Notes under the pieces: generated by a model
The model's input: only the letters and a program-made list of their open reading frames with translations
What the model was told of the DNA's origin: nothing
Database searches by the model: none
Program-made: the position numbers and the translations under genes
Assembly (NCBI GenBank): GCA_958477465.1
Contig: CAUEFX010000001.1
Span: 124,001 to 188,000, forward strand
Length of the DNA stretch: 64,000 bases
Reading direction: 5' to 3'
From: an uncultured Bacteroides sp.
GTDB lineage: Bacteria; Bacteroidota; Bacteroidia; Bacteroidales; Bacteroidaceae
Shown: positions 45,178 through 55,284 of the stretch, piece after piece
How the letters are laid out: each line of letters begins with the position of its first letter
Position numbering within the stretch: the first letter of the stretch is position 1

Positions 45178-46170
45178 ATGAAAAAATATCTTTATGCTGC
45201 ATCTGCTCTATTATTAGCGGGATGCATGGGCTCTTCATCTCAGAAAGGAAGTGCCGGAGGAAAAGAGGAAGTCACCATAGACACTTTGGCGCCCAATCCT
45301 TTTATCACGCACATGTACACAGCTGACCCTTCAGCTCACGTTTGGGCCGACGGTCGGCTATATGTCTACGCTTCTCATGATATAGCTCCGCCACGGGGAT
45401 GCGACTTGATGGACAGATATCATGTGTTTTCTACCGACGATATGGTACACTGGACGGATCATGGTGAAATTCTGAATTCTTCGCAGGTGCCTTGGGGACG
45501 TAAAGAAGGTGGATTCATGTGGGCTCCGGATTGTGCCTACAAAGACGGTACATATTACTTTTATTTTCCTCATCCCAGTGATATGGATTGGAACGGAAGT
45601 TGGAAAATCGGAGTAGCTACCAGTAAAGAGCCTGCTGCGAACTTTACTGTACAGGGATATATTAAAGGAATGGATCCGCTGATAGATCCTTGTGTATTTA
45701 TGGATGACAATGGTCAGGCATATATTTACAATGGTGGTGGCGGTATTTGTAAGGGCGGCAAGCTAAAAGATAATATGATGGAGTTGGATGGTGAAATGAA
45801 AACAATGGAAGGCCTGGTTGACTTTCACGAAGCCACATGGATACATAAATATAAAGGGAAGTACTACCTTTCCTATTCTGATAACCATAACGATGATTGG
45901 AATGATGGTGTAAAAGGGGATAATCGCATGCATTATGCCATTAGTGACAGTCCTTTAGGCCCTTGGAAACATGTGGGCATTTATATGGATCCAACAGACA
46001 GTGCTACCAATCACGGGTCTATTGTCGAGTACAAAGGACAATGGTTTGCTTTTTATCACAACAGTGCTTTGTCGCACCATGATTGGCTACGCTCAATATG
46101 TGTCGATAAGTTGTATTATAACGAAGACGGTACCATTCGGATGGTAGAACAACGTAAAGGACGGTCTTAA
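45178..46170 (+). CDS. GH43 family lipoprotein enzyme, tandem copy 2
   Basis: This 330-residue lipoprotein is a close paralogue of the previous gene. ATG 45178 (M-K-K-Y-L-Y-A-A) is chosen because it begins the lipoprotein signal ending L-L-A-G-C; an earlier GTG at 45121 would spoil it. The GH43 acidic triad is kept: M-Y-T-A-D-P-S, L-I-D-P-C-V-F and F-H-E-A-T-W. It is last in the + strand set; a bidirectional terminator lies 100 bp downstream, between it and the convergent GH92 gene. Confidence 0.92.
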   Translation: MKKYLYAASALLLAGCMGSSSQKGSAGGKEEVTIDTLAPNPFITHMYTADPSAHVWADGRLYVYASHDIAPPRGCDLMDRYHVFSTDDMVHWTDHGEILNSSQVPWGRKEGGFMWAPDCAYKDGTYYFYFPHPSDMDWNGSWKIGVATSKEPAANFTVQGYIKGMDPLIDPCVFMDDNGQAYIYNGGGGICKGGKLKDNMMELDGEMKTMEGLVDFHEATWIHKYKGKYYLSYSDNHNDDWNDGVKGDNRMHYAISDSPLGPWKHVGIYMDPTDSATNHGSIVEYKGQWFAFYHNSALSHHDWLRSICVDKLYYNEDGTIRMVEQRKGRS

Positions 46171-46270
46171 GAGAAGATAAATTGACAAGATACGATTCTG
46201 ATTCGTTGGTTATAAAATTTTCTGATTATCAGTATTGGCTATGGACGATGTGTCCGCTTTTCAAAAATAG

Positions 46271-46308
46271 ATAAGCGGGTAATTTCAACTAAGAAGTTAC
46301 CCGCTTAT
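46271..46308. terminator. Bidirectional terminator between convergent genes
   Basis: ATAAGCGGGTAA at 46271-46282 pairs perfectly with TTACCCGCTTAT at 46297-46308 over a 14-nt loop. T-rich or A-rich flanks on both sides suit termination of the GH43 run (+) and of the GH92 gene (-). Confidence 0.8.
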
Positions 46309-46347
46309 ACTTTGATAAAATAATAGTAAGTCGTGTTGTATTTTGGT

Positions 46348-48585
46348 TTATTTGTAGACGGTTTGTTTGTTTCCCATAATGAAACGTAGCTCTTTAGCGC
46401 CGATCAGATCGAAATAGCTGATAAAAGGCTTTAGAAGTTTTTTCCCATCTAGAAACACGGATTGTACATATTGGTTTTCTTCTGAGAGATTTTCAGCTTT
46501 TATCGTTAATTCGTGATCTTTCAATTGGATTTTGATTTCCGGCAATTGGGGAGCTCCTACGGCAAATTCATTACTTCCGGGAGTTACCGGATAGAATCCC
46601 ATTGTCGAGAAAAGATACCAGGCGGACATTTGGCCGCAATCGTCATTGCCATTTACACCGTCTGGAGAATTCTTATAGTTTATTCTCACATGTTTACGAA
46701 CCAGTTCCTGTGTTTTCCACGGTTCGTTGCAGTAGTTGTACAGGTAGATATAATGATGTCCCGGTTCATTGTCGTGCCGGTAATGGCCTTCTTCGAAGTT
46801 ACGGTCCAGCTTGTCGGAGAATGCCTTTTCTCCTCCCATCATGTCGATCATGCCGGGGATATCCTGAAGAACACAGAATAGATAGGTCCACTTGGAACCC
46901 TCTGTTAATCCGTGATGTGAGTGGTCGTCCAGATCTACCCAGCTTCCGTCGTAATTGCGTGGCAGGAAGAATCCTTTTTCGGCATTGTATTGATTTCTAT
47001 AATTCTGGCTGAACTGCATCAGGCGGTTGTAATCTTCGGCTTTTCCCAAGTCTTTTGCCATTTGTGCTACGCACCAGTCATCGTATGCATATTCTAAAGT
47101 TCTGGAAACGGACTCTGCTGTCTTGTCGTCGGCTACATATCCGAGGGAGTGGTAATAACTGGCTCCTGCACGTCCTTCAAAAGAGGTCCAATAGTCACGG
47201 TCTCCGTATCTTCTTTGTGTGTCGCAATCGGGGGGGACCGTTGCGTCCTTACGCAGGGCTTCATAGGCCAGATTGATATCGTAGTTGCGAATTCCTTTCA
47301 TGTAGGCATCGGCTATTACGGCATCTGCATGAGTTCCTATCATAATATTGGTATAGCTGGGGTTGGGCCACATAGGCAGCCAGCCGCCCTCCTTATACAT
47401 CTGCAACAATGCAGTGATCCAATTACCTGTCAACTTGGGCTCTATAAGGGTCATTAAGGGATGTAAAGCACGGAATGTATCCCAAAGGGAATAATCATTG
47501 TATGAGAATCCATCATGGATTTGGTCATCAAAGGCGCTGTAATATTTTCCGTATTCCGAGAACTCGCGGGGGAAAAGATAACAATGGTAAAGTGCTGTAT
47601 AAAAGATCGGTGCATCGTCTTTATTGTTTCCTTTGATATGGAATTTGGAGAGTTTGTCGTTCCATGCCTTTTTGGTATTATTACATAACTGCTTGAAATT
47701 CCATGCAGGAACCTCATGTTCCAGATTCATACGTGCCTGCTCGATGCTTATGAAAGAGGTTGCGATCTGCACTTGTATTTGCGGTGAACTTTTATCGAAG
47801 TCGACATAGGCTCCCATCCGCGTGCCGTATAACTCCTTTTCTCCCGGATAAAGGGTGGAATCGTTCCAGCAACCGAAATCTTTTATATTCCGGTTGAAAC
47901 GGATGATGAAGTATCCTTTAAAATTGGATAGCTCAGGTCCTATTTGTGCCGATTGTCTATCCGGATTATAACCGATAATCTCGTTGTTTTCCGTATCTAT
48001 CTTTATCCAGCCTTTTATCGTGTTCAGACGATGGCTCAGATGATTGCACCAATCGTTCAGGGCAGGGTTCAGATTAATACCTTGGATGATTAACCGGGGC
48101 TTCTGATTCTTGGGAAAACGGAAGTTCAGCATTGCGCACCGACTGGATGCTGTCAACTCTGTAAAAATGCGGTTCTTCTGATTATCGGTCAAAGTGACGG
48201 AATAATAATGGGGAGAGGCCTTTTCGTCATTGTGATTGAAACTCATCTTTCTCTCTTCCGGAAGGACTCTCACCGTTTCTCCTATCTGGGGCATGACCGA
48301 TACATAGCCGTAATCTCCCATCCAGATGGTGGGTTGATGGGAACCTAAAAATCCCATAATGTGTTCGTCATCATAGACGTATGCCATACTTCCCATCTTG
48401 TTTTCTCTGGTCTGTGGAAGAAAGCTGGTCATGGCAAAAGGCGTACCGACGTAGGGGACTGTACCGCCTTCTCCTTTGAGTGCTGTTCCGATGAAAGGAT
48501 TTACATAGTCCACAACCTCTTTTTTAGTTTGAGAATAAGTGAGGCTTGTATAGAAACATAGAAATAAAAAAAGTATTTTCTTCAT
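46348..48585 (-). CDS. GH92 family alpha-mannosidase
   Basis: This 745-residue exported enzyme (signal ending L-T-Y-S-Q) opens with V-D-Y-V-N-P-F-I-G-T. The acid motif is H-D-N-E-P-G-H-H-Y-I-Y-L-Y-N-Y and the base motif is G-N-D-D-C-G-Q-M-S-A-W-Y-L-F-S-T-M-G-F-Y-P-V, the canonical GH92 form. It is expected to be a calcium-dependent exo-alpha-mannosidase. It differs strongly from the GH92 at 5418. The gene lies 46 bp after the GH2 gene on the same strand, so the two form one - strand unit divergent from the second HTCS. Confidence 0.94.
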   Translation of the reverse strand: MKKILFLFLCFYTSLTYSQTKKEVVDYVNPFIGTALKGEGGTVPYVGTPFAMTSFLPQTRENKMGSMAYVYDDEHIMGFLGSHQPTIWMGDYGYVSVMPQIGETVRVLPEERKMSFNHNDEKASPHYYSVTLTDNQKNRIFTELTASSRCAMLNFRFPKNQKPRLIIQGINLNPALNDWCNHLSHRLNTIKGWIKIDTENNEIIGYNPDRQSAQIGPELSNFKGYFIIRFNRNIKDFGCWNDSTLYPGEKELYGTRMGAYVDFDKSSPQIQVQIATSFISIEQARMNLEHEVPAWNFKQLCNNTKKAWNDKLSKFHIKGNNKDDAPIFYTALYHCYLFPREFSEYGKYYSAFDDQIHDGFSYNDYSLWDTFRALHPLMTLIEPKLTGNWITALLQMYKEGGWLPMWPNPSYTNIMIGTHADAVIADAYMKGIRNYDINLAYEALRKDATVPPDCDTQRRYGDRDYWTSFEGRAGASYYHSLGYVADDKTAESVSRTLEYAYDDWCVAQMAKDLGKAEDYNRLMQFSQNYRNQYNAEKGFFLPRNYDGSWVDLDDHSHHGLTEGSKWTYLFCVLQDIPGMIDMMGGEKAFSDKLDRNFEEGHYRHDNEPGHHYIYLYNYCNEPWKTQELVRKHVRINYKNSPDGVNGNDDCGQMSAWYLFSTMGFYPVTPGSNEFAVGAPQLPEIKIQLKDHELTIKAENLSEENQYVQSVFLDGKKLLKPFISYFDLIGAKELRFIMGNKQTVYK

Positions 48586-48631
48586 GGCATTTATTTGGGG
48601 TGTTATACATTTATAAGATAGTGGACTATGT

Positions 48632-50638
48632 TTACTTTTTCTTCTCTAAAAGAACCCATTTACACTGGTCCGTCAGCTCGATAGTACCTTTTTTTCCGGA
48701 TGTTTCGATCCGGTTTTCTCCTTTTTGGAGTGATATGTTTTTCCAGATAAGGATATTATCTTCTCTGGCGGGATTTCCACAATCTTGTCCGTTCACTTTT
48801 AGGTAAACCTCATCACAGTTAGAATAAATTTTGATATCTGTGGTGGGTTCTCTTCTGGCAATGTCTCTTTTGCCGGTGATGTGTAGAACCGGCGACTCTG
48901 ACCATGCCGACTGATAAAAGTAGAAAGCATCTTTTTTGACCTTTCTGTCATAAGTAACCAACCCTTTGTCATTTAGTCCCAATATATCTCCTTCGTTTCT
49001 GGAGGCACTTGCAAAGTCGAACATGTTCCAGACAAAAGACCCCCATACGAAATCACTGCTACTTATTCCCTGGTAATTCTGTTCGTGAACGATGGCCTGC
49101 CACTCTTCCGGATGAAAGATTCCGTCTGTTTTGGGGGCTGATTGAACGTCCTGTTGGTGATGCCAGATATTGGCTCCTGCACCATATTCACTGACGCAGA
49201 TACCCTTACTTCCTACCAGACGGTTCCAGTGGGCCACGGACGACTTCATGATGGAGGGCTGTGCCCAGTACCACCCCGGGTAAGTATTGTAAGCCATGAT
49301 ATCTGTAACTACATTTTCCGGTCGGTTTTCTATATTGGCGGCGGCAACCGTCAAACGTCCCGGATCTTCTTTATGGGCTACTTCATTCAGCTCCTGTATC
49401 AGTCCTTTAACATCTCCTTCGCACAGCTCATTGAACAAACTCCAACAGAAGATGGAGGGATGATTAAAGTTCTGCCGAATTAACTCGGTTAATTGTAGTT
49501 TTATATTTTCGGTGAAAGCAGGGGTAGGAGATGCCTTACCTATAAGAGGAATCTCTGCCCATACCAGCATTCCTTCCCGGTCGCATAACGAATAGAAATA
49601 GTCGGAATGTGGGTAGTGGGCCAACCTTATTCCGTTGGCTCCTATCTCTTTGATCAGTTCCATGTCTTCATTATGTTCCTTGTTTGTTATTGCCCATCCT
49701 TTTTCGGCCCGGTCTTGGTGTCTGTTTACACCTTTTATTTTATAGGGATTACCGTTTAGGAAGAAGCCTTTTTGGGCATCAACGGAATAGTATCTTAATC
49801 CGGTGTACTGGGATAAGGTGTCTACTACGGTATTTCCTTTCATTACTTCTATGAAAACACGATACAGATGAGGAGATTTTTTACCGTCCCACAAAACTGG
49901 TTGTTTTATGTTGAGTTTGTTGACAAACTCAACGGTCTCGTCTTTTCCGGATGATTTTCGGGTGATACTGTTACCTACGAGTTTTCCTTCCGCATTGAAT
50001 ACACTGGTTTTTACAGATAAATCTTTTTCTGCCTTGTTGCTGTTCACTTTGGTTACGACAGATAGTTCTGCCTGCTTGGCATCTACTTTATTTTGATGTA
50101 TATAAACTCCCGAAGAAGCATAATCTAATGGAGTGACGCATGTTTTGGGCAGTAGAAGTAGAGATACCGGTCGGTAGATACCGCCGAAAACAGTAAAATC
50201 ACCGGATAAGGGAGCAATGTCATTGTCTAAACGGTTGGAGACCTTTACCTCTATAAGGTTGTCTCCCTTTTTTATTGAAGAGGTTATCTCGAAACAGAAA
50301 GCATTGAACGAACCTTTATGGTTACCCACCGGAATACCGTTTACAAAGACATCTGCTACTTGGCTGACTGCCTCAAAACGTAGGAAAGCACGGTGTTTCA
50401 ACATCTCCGACGATATGTTCAGATGATAGCGGTATTCGCCCGTTCCCCGATAGTAGCCGGGAGTCTGGCCGTCTGTTGCATTCCATGTATGCGGAACTGT
50501 TACTCTCTCCCACGTTAAATTATTTTCGTCTTTGTCCGAATGGAATTCCCATACTTGATCCAATAGATGTCTTTGGCGCAGTTGGGCGGAAGATTGTAAA
50601 AAAGGGAATAAACATAAAGCGATAATAATAAACTTCAT
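48632..50638 (-). CDS. GH2 family beta-galactosidase-like enzyme
   Basis: This 668-residue exported GH2 enzyme uses ATG 50638 (M-K-F-I-I-I-A-L), which starts the signal ending Q-S-S-A-Q; an ATG 12 bp earlier is less likely. Sugar-binding, Ig-like and barrel domains are in the usual order and near minimal length. The acid/base Glu is in C-W-S-L-F-N-E-L near residue 397, and the nucleophile Glu in C-V-S-E-Y-G-A-G near 484. N-R-H-Q-D and N-G-I-R-L-A-H-Y-P-H are typical of beta-galactosidase-type GH2. A short C-terminal domain replaces the long one of LacZ. It is likely co-transcribed with GH92. Confidence 0.92.
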   Translation of the reverse strand: MKFIIIALCLFPFLQSSAQLRQRHLLDQVWEFHSDKDENNLTWERVTVPHTWNATDGQTPGYYRGTGEYRYHLNISSEMLKHRAFLRFEAVSQVADVFVNGIPVGNHKGSFNAFCFEITSSIKKGDNLIEVKVSNRLDNDIAPLSGDFTVFGGIYRPVSLLLLPKTCVTPLDYASSGVYIHQNKVDAKQAELSVVTKVNSNKAEKDLSVKTSVFNAEGKLVGNSITRKSSGKDETVEFVNKLNIKQPVLWDGKKSPHLYRVFIEVMKGNTVVDTLSQYTGLRYYSVDAQKGFFLNGNPYKIKGVNRHQDRAEKGWAITNKEHNEDMELIKEIGANGIRLAHYPHSDYFYSLCDREGMLVWAEIPLIGKASPTPAFTENIKLQLTELIRQNFNHPSIFCWSLFNELCEGDVKGLIQELNEVAHKEDPGRLTVAAANIENRPENVVTDIMAYNTYPGWYWAQPSIMKSSVAHWNRLVGSKGICVSEYGAGANIWHHQQDVQSAPKTDGIFHPEEWQAIVHEQNYQGISSSDFVWGSFVWNMFDFASASRNEGDILGLNDKGLVTYDRKVKKDAFYFYQSAWSESPVLHITGKRDIARREPTTDIKIYSNCDEVYLKVNGQDCGNPAREDNILIWKNISLQKGENRIETSGKKGTIELTDQCKWVLLEKKK

Positions 50639-50694
50639 TCGTATGTACATGAGCGTATAAAATTAGAATAACAATATTAATAAGGATGATATGG

Positions 50695-50702
50695 CAAATT
50701 TA
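50695..50702 (-). promoter_or_regulatory. Candidate -7 box for the GH2-GH92 operon
   Basis: On the - strand TAAATTTG fits TAnnTTTG, 57 bp before ATG 50638. No good -33 TTTG was found at the right distance. Confidence 0.35.
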
Positions 50703-50765
50703 GTGTAGAAAATCTTGATTTTATAGTAATAAAGCATTCATATTATAGCAAATATGTCTTATTTT

Positions 50766-50799
50766 GTCTGAAACTTAATGGCGAAAAACGGTTTGAGAC
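50766..50799. promoter_or_regulatory. Imperfect inverted repeat in the divergent HTCS promoter region
   Basis: GTCTGAAAC (50766-50774) and GTTTGAGAC (50791-50799) form an inverted repeat matching at 8 of 9 positions, between the GH2 gene and the HTCS promoter. It could be an operator for autoregulation; this rests on position only. Confidence 0.3.
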
Positions 50800-50843
50800 A
50801 TATATCGCACTTTTTGAGCAACCGGAGTTTTTTATATTTACTA

Positions 50844-50874
50844 TTGGGCATGATACTAATTAATCGTATTTTTG
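50844..50874 (+). promoter_or_regulatory. Bacteroides-type promoter of the second HTCS gene
   Basis: TTG at 50844-50846 and TATTTTTG at 50867-50874 fit the -33 and -7 elements with 20 bp between them. The leader to ATG 50906 is about 25-30 nt. Confidence 0.6.
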
Positions 50875-50905
50875 TACCATCTAAAAATCTAAATAATTTC
50901 TATGT

Positions 50906-53900
50906 ATGAAAAATGCAACTCGTCTGAATCTTTATAAGAGTCATTTGTTGCTTCTTCTGTCGTTATGGGTTATCGGGCTTTCGGCACAGGATATATCGTT
51001 CAGTTATTTATCTACGGAGGATGGTCTTTCGCAGTTTACGGCTTACTGTCTGTATAAAGATGAACTTGGCAGGATATGGATAGGTACGCGCGATGGACTG
51101 AATGTATATAACGGCAATGGAATACAGAGTTATAAACCGGAGCGGGGAAATGAGTATTCTATTTTAGGAAAAGATGTCAGGAAGATCTGTGGTGATAATA
51201 AGGGGCATTTATATATACAGACAATAGAAGGAATCTGTACCTTCGATATGCATTCCGAAACGTTTAAAACAATTCAGGAGGGATCGGGCTATTCGATTAC
51301 CTATAGCTCCGATACGTTATTGATAGGTGGCTATAACTCTGTTTATTATTACGATGCTCTGAATCGGGAGGTGAAACCTTACTGCTCCTTAGAAGGAGAC
51401 ATGCAGATTTCTTGTATGCTGAAAGACCGGAACGGACGGTTGTGGCTTGGCACCCGGGATAAAGGGTTGTATTGCCTGAAGAAAGGACTGATGAAACAGT
51501 GCAGTACATTGCCTCAATGCAATGTCTTTAATCTTTATCAGGATTCTGCCGGTGATATTTGGGTATGTACTTGGGAAGACGGACTTTTTCATATATCTGA
51601 TAATGAAACGGTACATTATACGGATAAAGGAATGGATAAGGCACGCTGCATATTATCCAACTCCGTGCGGGACTGCTGTGAAGACAATCAGGGAAATCTA
51701 TGGATTGCAACGTTCAATGGGTTGGATAAGTTTGATAAGAAGAAAAATGAGTTTGTATATTATACCTCTACGGATATACCGGGTAGTTTGAGCAATGCTT
51801 CTGTCTATTGTATTATTAAAGATCATCAGGGAACTCTCTGGGTAGGCACTTATTTCGGCGGGGTGAACTACTTTAATCCCGAATATGAGATTTATACCCA
51901 TTATCGTCCCGGATTGCACGAGAACGAGGGACTCAGCTTTCCGGTGATCGGCTGCTTTGCAGAAGACAAGAGAGGCAATTTATGGATTGCTACCGAAGGA
52001 GGCGGACTGGATTTTTATGATCGTACCAACAAACGTTTCAAGTGGTATAAGCATAAGGAGGGTGGCAGCTCCCTCTCGCATAATAACATTAAAGCGTTGT
52101 ATTATGACGAAAAACGGGAAGCTCTTTGGATCGGTACTCATCAGGAAGGGGTCAATAAACTGGACTTGAAAACAGACAGGATTACAACCTATAAACTTCC
52201 TGATATGGACGGAAGGCAATCGTCCAATGTGATACTGGACATTATTCCCTATAAAGATGAGCTGTTGTTGGCTTCTTATGACGGTGTCTTTCAATTCAAT
52301 CCTGAAACGGGAAAATTTACTTTGTTATTGAATCTATTTTCCCATTATCTGAAAATAGATTCGGAGGGCTTGTTATGGATTGGGGTAGAGGGACATGGTG
52401 TGTATGCTTACCACTTTGATACCAAGGAACTGGTGAATTACAGATATGATCCGGAGAAGGCAAATTGTTTAAGCGATAATATGATCACCTGTATTGTAGA
52501 AGACCGTCATCGCAATCTGTGGTTCTCAACGATCAGTTCCGGCATTGATGTCTATTATCGGGAGACGGGTAAGTTTGAGAACTTCAATTCTAAGAAGAAC
52601 GGTTTAGGCAGCGATTGTATCTATGCTGTAACAGAGTCCTTAAACGGCAAACTGCTATTGACCACCAATCAGGGATTCACACTTTTTGATTATTATACGA
52701 AGCTGTTTTACAATTATGACAATGAGAACGGGTTCCCTTTTACAACGCTGAATGAGAACTCTTTATATCAATGTAAAGATGGAGAAATATTTTTGGGCGG
52801 TATCAAAGGAATGGTCTCATTCTATGAGAAGAGTCTCAATATCCCTCCCAAACCTTATGATATTTTTCCGGTGCGGCTTTGGGTGAATGGCGAAGAGGTC
52901 GGCATTAATGACAAAACAGGTATTCTGAAATCTTCTTTCTATGACACCTCCGCTATTACGCTGAAGAGTGATCATTCCGTTTTGAATCTGGAGTTTGCCG
53001 TTTCCAATTATATCGCCGCCAATCAGCATGAGTTTGTATATCGGCTGGAAGGATTCTCTAATGGATGGACGAAGATATACAAGCAACGTACCATAACCTA
53101 TACCAATCTGTCGCCGGGTGACTATACCCTGATTGTGAAGCCGGCGGGAATTAATAATGTGTACCAACCGGAATATCGTCTTGACATAACCGTTCTTCCT
53201 CCGTTTTACAAGACAATCTGGGCTTATCTCATCTATGCTGTCATTACGATGAGCCTTCTTTATTATATCGTGAGAACCTATCATGGAAGAATAAAATTGC
53301 AGGAATCTCTTAAATACGAGAAACAACACATCCGGGATGTAGAGGAGCTGAACCAGTCTAAGCTTCGCTTCTTTACCAATATCTCCCATGAGTTTCGTAC
53401 TCCGTTGACGGTTATTGTGGGGCAGATTGAAATGTTGCTGCAGGTACAGTCGTTTCCACCGGCAATCTACAACAAACTTCTGAATGTTTATAAGAACGGA
53501 CTCCAGTTGCGGGAATTAATCAGCGAATTGCTCGATTTTCGGAAACAGGAGCAGGGACACATGAAGATAAAGGTGAGCAGGCATAATCTGGTCGACTTCT
53601 TATACGAAAACTACCTGCTTTATGTAGAATATGCATCTACCCGGCATATCAGATTCAGTTTCAATAAGGAACAGGAACAGTTGGAGGTTTGGTATGACTC
53701 ACGCCAGATGCAGAAAGTCATTAATAATTTGCTGTCAAATGCTTTTAAATATACTCCGGAGAAAGGGAGTATCTCCATCCATGTCTGCCGGAAGGGAGAA
53801 GAGGCTGTTATTGAAGTGTCGGACAGTGGTAAAGGAATTAAACCGGAAGAAGCCGGGAAGATTTTTGAACGTTTCTATCAGACCGGTAATGATCCGGAAA

Positions 53901-54949
53901 GTACTCAGGGAACAGGTATCGGGTTGGCTTTGAGCAAAGGTATTGTGGAGTTACATCAAGGACGGATTGGGGTCAGCAGTAATCAGGGTGGCGGGGCTAC
54001 GTTTACTATTGCGTTAAAGTTAGGAAATGCCCATTTCACCGCGGAACAGATAGAGACAGAGGAGCCGAAAGAAGAGGAAGCGGCAGTCGTTGCCGAACCG
54101 AAATTCATGGATGAGCAGCAGGTGCTGGACGATACGGTGAAAGAGCGTATCAAAGGAGCGAAGGTGCTGATTGTGGAAGACAATGACTCTTTAAGGGATA
54201 TGTTGGCGGGGCTGTTTGAGCCTTATTATGAGATAATAACCGCTGCGGATGGAGAGGAAGGATTGAAAGAGGCTCGTGATAGGATGCCTGATCTTATTAT
54301 TAGCGACGTGGTTATGCCTAAAATGACCGGTATTGAACTCTGTAAGCAGATAAAACAGGATTTCGAAACATGTCATATTCCGGTCGTTCTTTTGACGGCA
54401 CGTACTGCGATAGAGCATACCATCGAAGGATTGCGTATTGGTGCGGACGATTATATCACGAAGCCTTTTAATGTGAATCTGCTTATTTCCAGGTGCAATA
54501 ATCTCGTGAACAGCCGTATCGTATTGCAGGAGAAGTTTAGTAAACAGCCGCAGACCCGTGTCCAGATGTTGGCAACCAATCCGATGGATAAAGATCTGTT
54601 GGACCGTACGGTCGCCATCATTGAAAAGAATATGGATAATGCAGAGTTTAGTCTGAATGATGTGATCCGCGAGCTATGTATATCCCGTACCAACTTCTTC
54701 TCTAAGATGAAAGCCATTACCGGACAGACTCCGAACGATTTCATTTTGACAATCCGTTTGAAAAAGGCTGCTTATCTTCTGAAGAACGAATTGTTCCTGT
54801 CTATAGCTGAGGTGGCAGACCGGACCGGCTTTAGTTCGCCGCGCTATTTCAGCCGTTGCTTTAAGGAGGTATATGGCATCAGTCCATTGTTCTATCGTAC
54901 GGGCAATAAGGACAAGGATGTGGAAGAGGAAACTGAAACTGATGAGTAA
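50906..54949 (+). CDS. Hybrid two-component system regulator (HTCS), second copy
   Basis: This is a 1347-residue PUL sensor-regulator. The signal segment is at 1-27 (ends L-S-A-Q-D), with propeller blades at about 30-640 (W-I-G-T-R-D-G, W-V-G-T-Y-F-G-G) and a Y_Y_Y domain at about 690-770. A membrane span lies near 775-795 (I-W-A-Y-L-I-Y-A-V-I-T). The kinase has phospho-His in N-I-S-H-E-F-R-T-P-L near 829 and a canonical G1 box D-S-G-K-G. The receiver Asp is in I-I-S-D-V-V-M-P near 1133, and the AraC-type domain is at about 1220-1335. An acidic glutamate-rich linker joins kinase and receiver (E-E-P-K-E-E-E). It precedes the SusC/D operon, so it most likely regulates it and perhaps the divergent GH2-GH92 pair. 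Confidence 0.95.
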   Translation: MKNATRLNLYKSHLLLLLSLWVIGLSAQDISFSYLSTEDGLSQFTAYCLYKDELGRIWIGTRDGLNVYNGNGIQSYKPERGNEYSILGKDVRKICGDNKGHLYIQTIEGICTFDMHSETFKTIQEGSGYSITYSSDTLLIGGYNSVYYYDALNREVKPYCSLEGDMQISCMLKDRNGRLWLGTRDKGLYCLKKGLMKQCSTLPQCNVFNLYQDSAGDIWVCTWEDGLFHISDNETVHYTDKGMDKARCILSNSVRDCCEDNQGNLWIATFNGLDKFDKKKNEFVYYTSTDIPGSLSNASVYCIIKDHQGTLWVGTYFGGVNYFNPEYEIYTHYRPGLHENEGLSFPVIGCFAEDKRGNLWIATEGGGLDFYDRTNKRFKWYKHKEGGSSLSHNNIKALYYDEKREALWIGTHQEGVNKLDLKTDRITTYKLPDMDGRQSSNVILDIIPYKDELLLASYDGVFQFNPETGKFTLLLNLFSHYLKIDSEGLLWIGVEGHGVYAYHFDTKELVNYRYDPEKANCLSDNMITCIVEDRHRNLWFSTISSGIDVYYRETGKFENFNSKKNGLGSDCIYAVTESLNGKLLLTTNQGFTLFDYYTKLFYNYDNENGFPFTTLNENSLYQCKDGEIFLGGIKGMVSFYEKSLNIPPKPYDIFPVRLWVNGEEVGINDKTGILKSSFYDTSAITLKSDHSVLNLEFAVSNYIAANQHEFVYRLEGFSNGWTKIYKQRTITYTNLSPGDYTLIVKPAGINNVYQPEYRLDITVLPPFYKTIWAYLIYAVITMSLLYYIVRTYHGRIKLQESLKYEKQHIRDVEELNQSKLRFFTNISHEFRTPLTVIVGQIEMLLQVQSFPPAIYNKLLNVYKNGLQLRELISELLDFRKQEQGHMKIKVSRHNLVDFLYENYLLYVEYASTRHIRFSFNKEQEQLEVWYDSRQMQKVINNLLSNAFKYTPEKGSISIHVCRKGEEAVIEVSDSGKGIKPEEAGKIFERFYQTGNDPESTQGTGIGLALSKGIVELHQGRIGVSSNQGGGATFTIALKLGNAHFTAEQIETEEPKEEEAAVVAEPKFMDEQQVLDDTVKERIKGAKVLIVEDNDSLRDMLAGLFEPYYEIITAADGEEGLKEARDRMPDLIISDVVMPKMTGIELCKQIKQDFETCHIPVVLLTARTAIEHTIEGLRIGADDYITKPFNVNLLISRCNNLVNSRIVLQEKFSKQPQTRVQMLATNPMDKDLLDRTVAIIEKNMDNAEFSLNDVIRELCISRTNFFSKMKAITGQTPNDFILTIRLKKAAYLLKNELFLSIAEVADRTGFSSPRYFSRCFKEVYGISPLFYRTGNKDKDVEEETETDE

Positions 54950-55026
54950 GGAGTCGCTCATCGGTATATAAGTCTATTGGGGATGATATATGATGCCCTG
55001 TTTTGCATCAGATGAGTTATTTTATT

Positions 55027-55075
55027 AAAACGATGAGAGATAGCATGAGTTCATGTTTACCTCTCATCGTTTTTG
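55027..55075 (+). terminator. Terminator after the second HTCS gene
   Basis: AAAACGATGAGAG at 55027-55039 pairs with CTCTCATCGTTTT at 55062-55074, with about a 22-nt loop, then TGTATT. It isolates the regulator from the operon that follows. Confidence 0.75.
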
Positions 55076-55100
55076 TATTACTGTGTGTCTGTCGATGGAA

Positions 55101-55207
55101 GTGCACATTGCGTACAATCAGGTGCACATTGCGTACAGAATAATGCTTGTGTGCTGTGTGTCTGTGAATTGTACCCGATGTGTCTCCTTAAAGTACGCAA
55201 AGTGCAT
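55101..55207 (+). promoter_or_regulatory. Repeated candidate operator upstream of the beta-helix/SusC/SusD operon
   Basis: GTGCACATTGCGTACA occurs twice in direct orientation, at 55101-55116 and 55122-55137, so the period is 21 bp, two turns of DNA. A third, related copy lies inverted at 55193-55207 (complement of ATGCACTTTGCGTAC). It sits between the HTCS terminator and ATG 55285, where an HTCS AraC domain would be expected to bind. Binding is inferred; the repeats are seen directly. Confidence 0.65.
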
Positions 55208-55284
55208 CCTCCTTTTTCGTATTTATTTCACTTTTGTTGCATCAAAGAACCGATGTAAAACTAATCAATTTTAAAATTTGTAGT

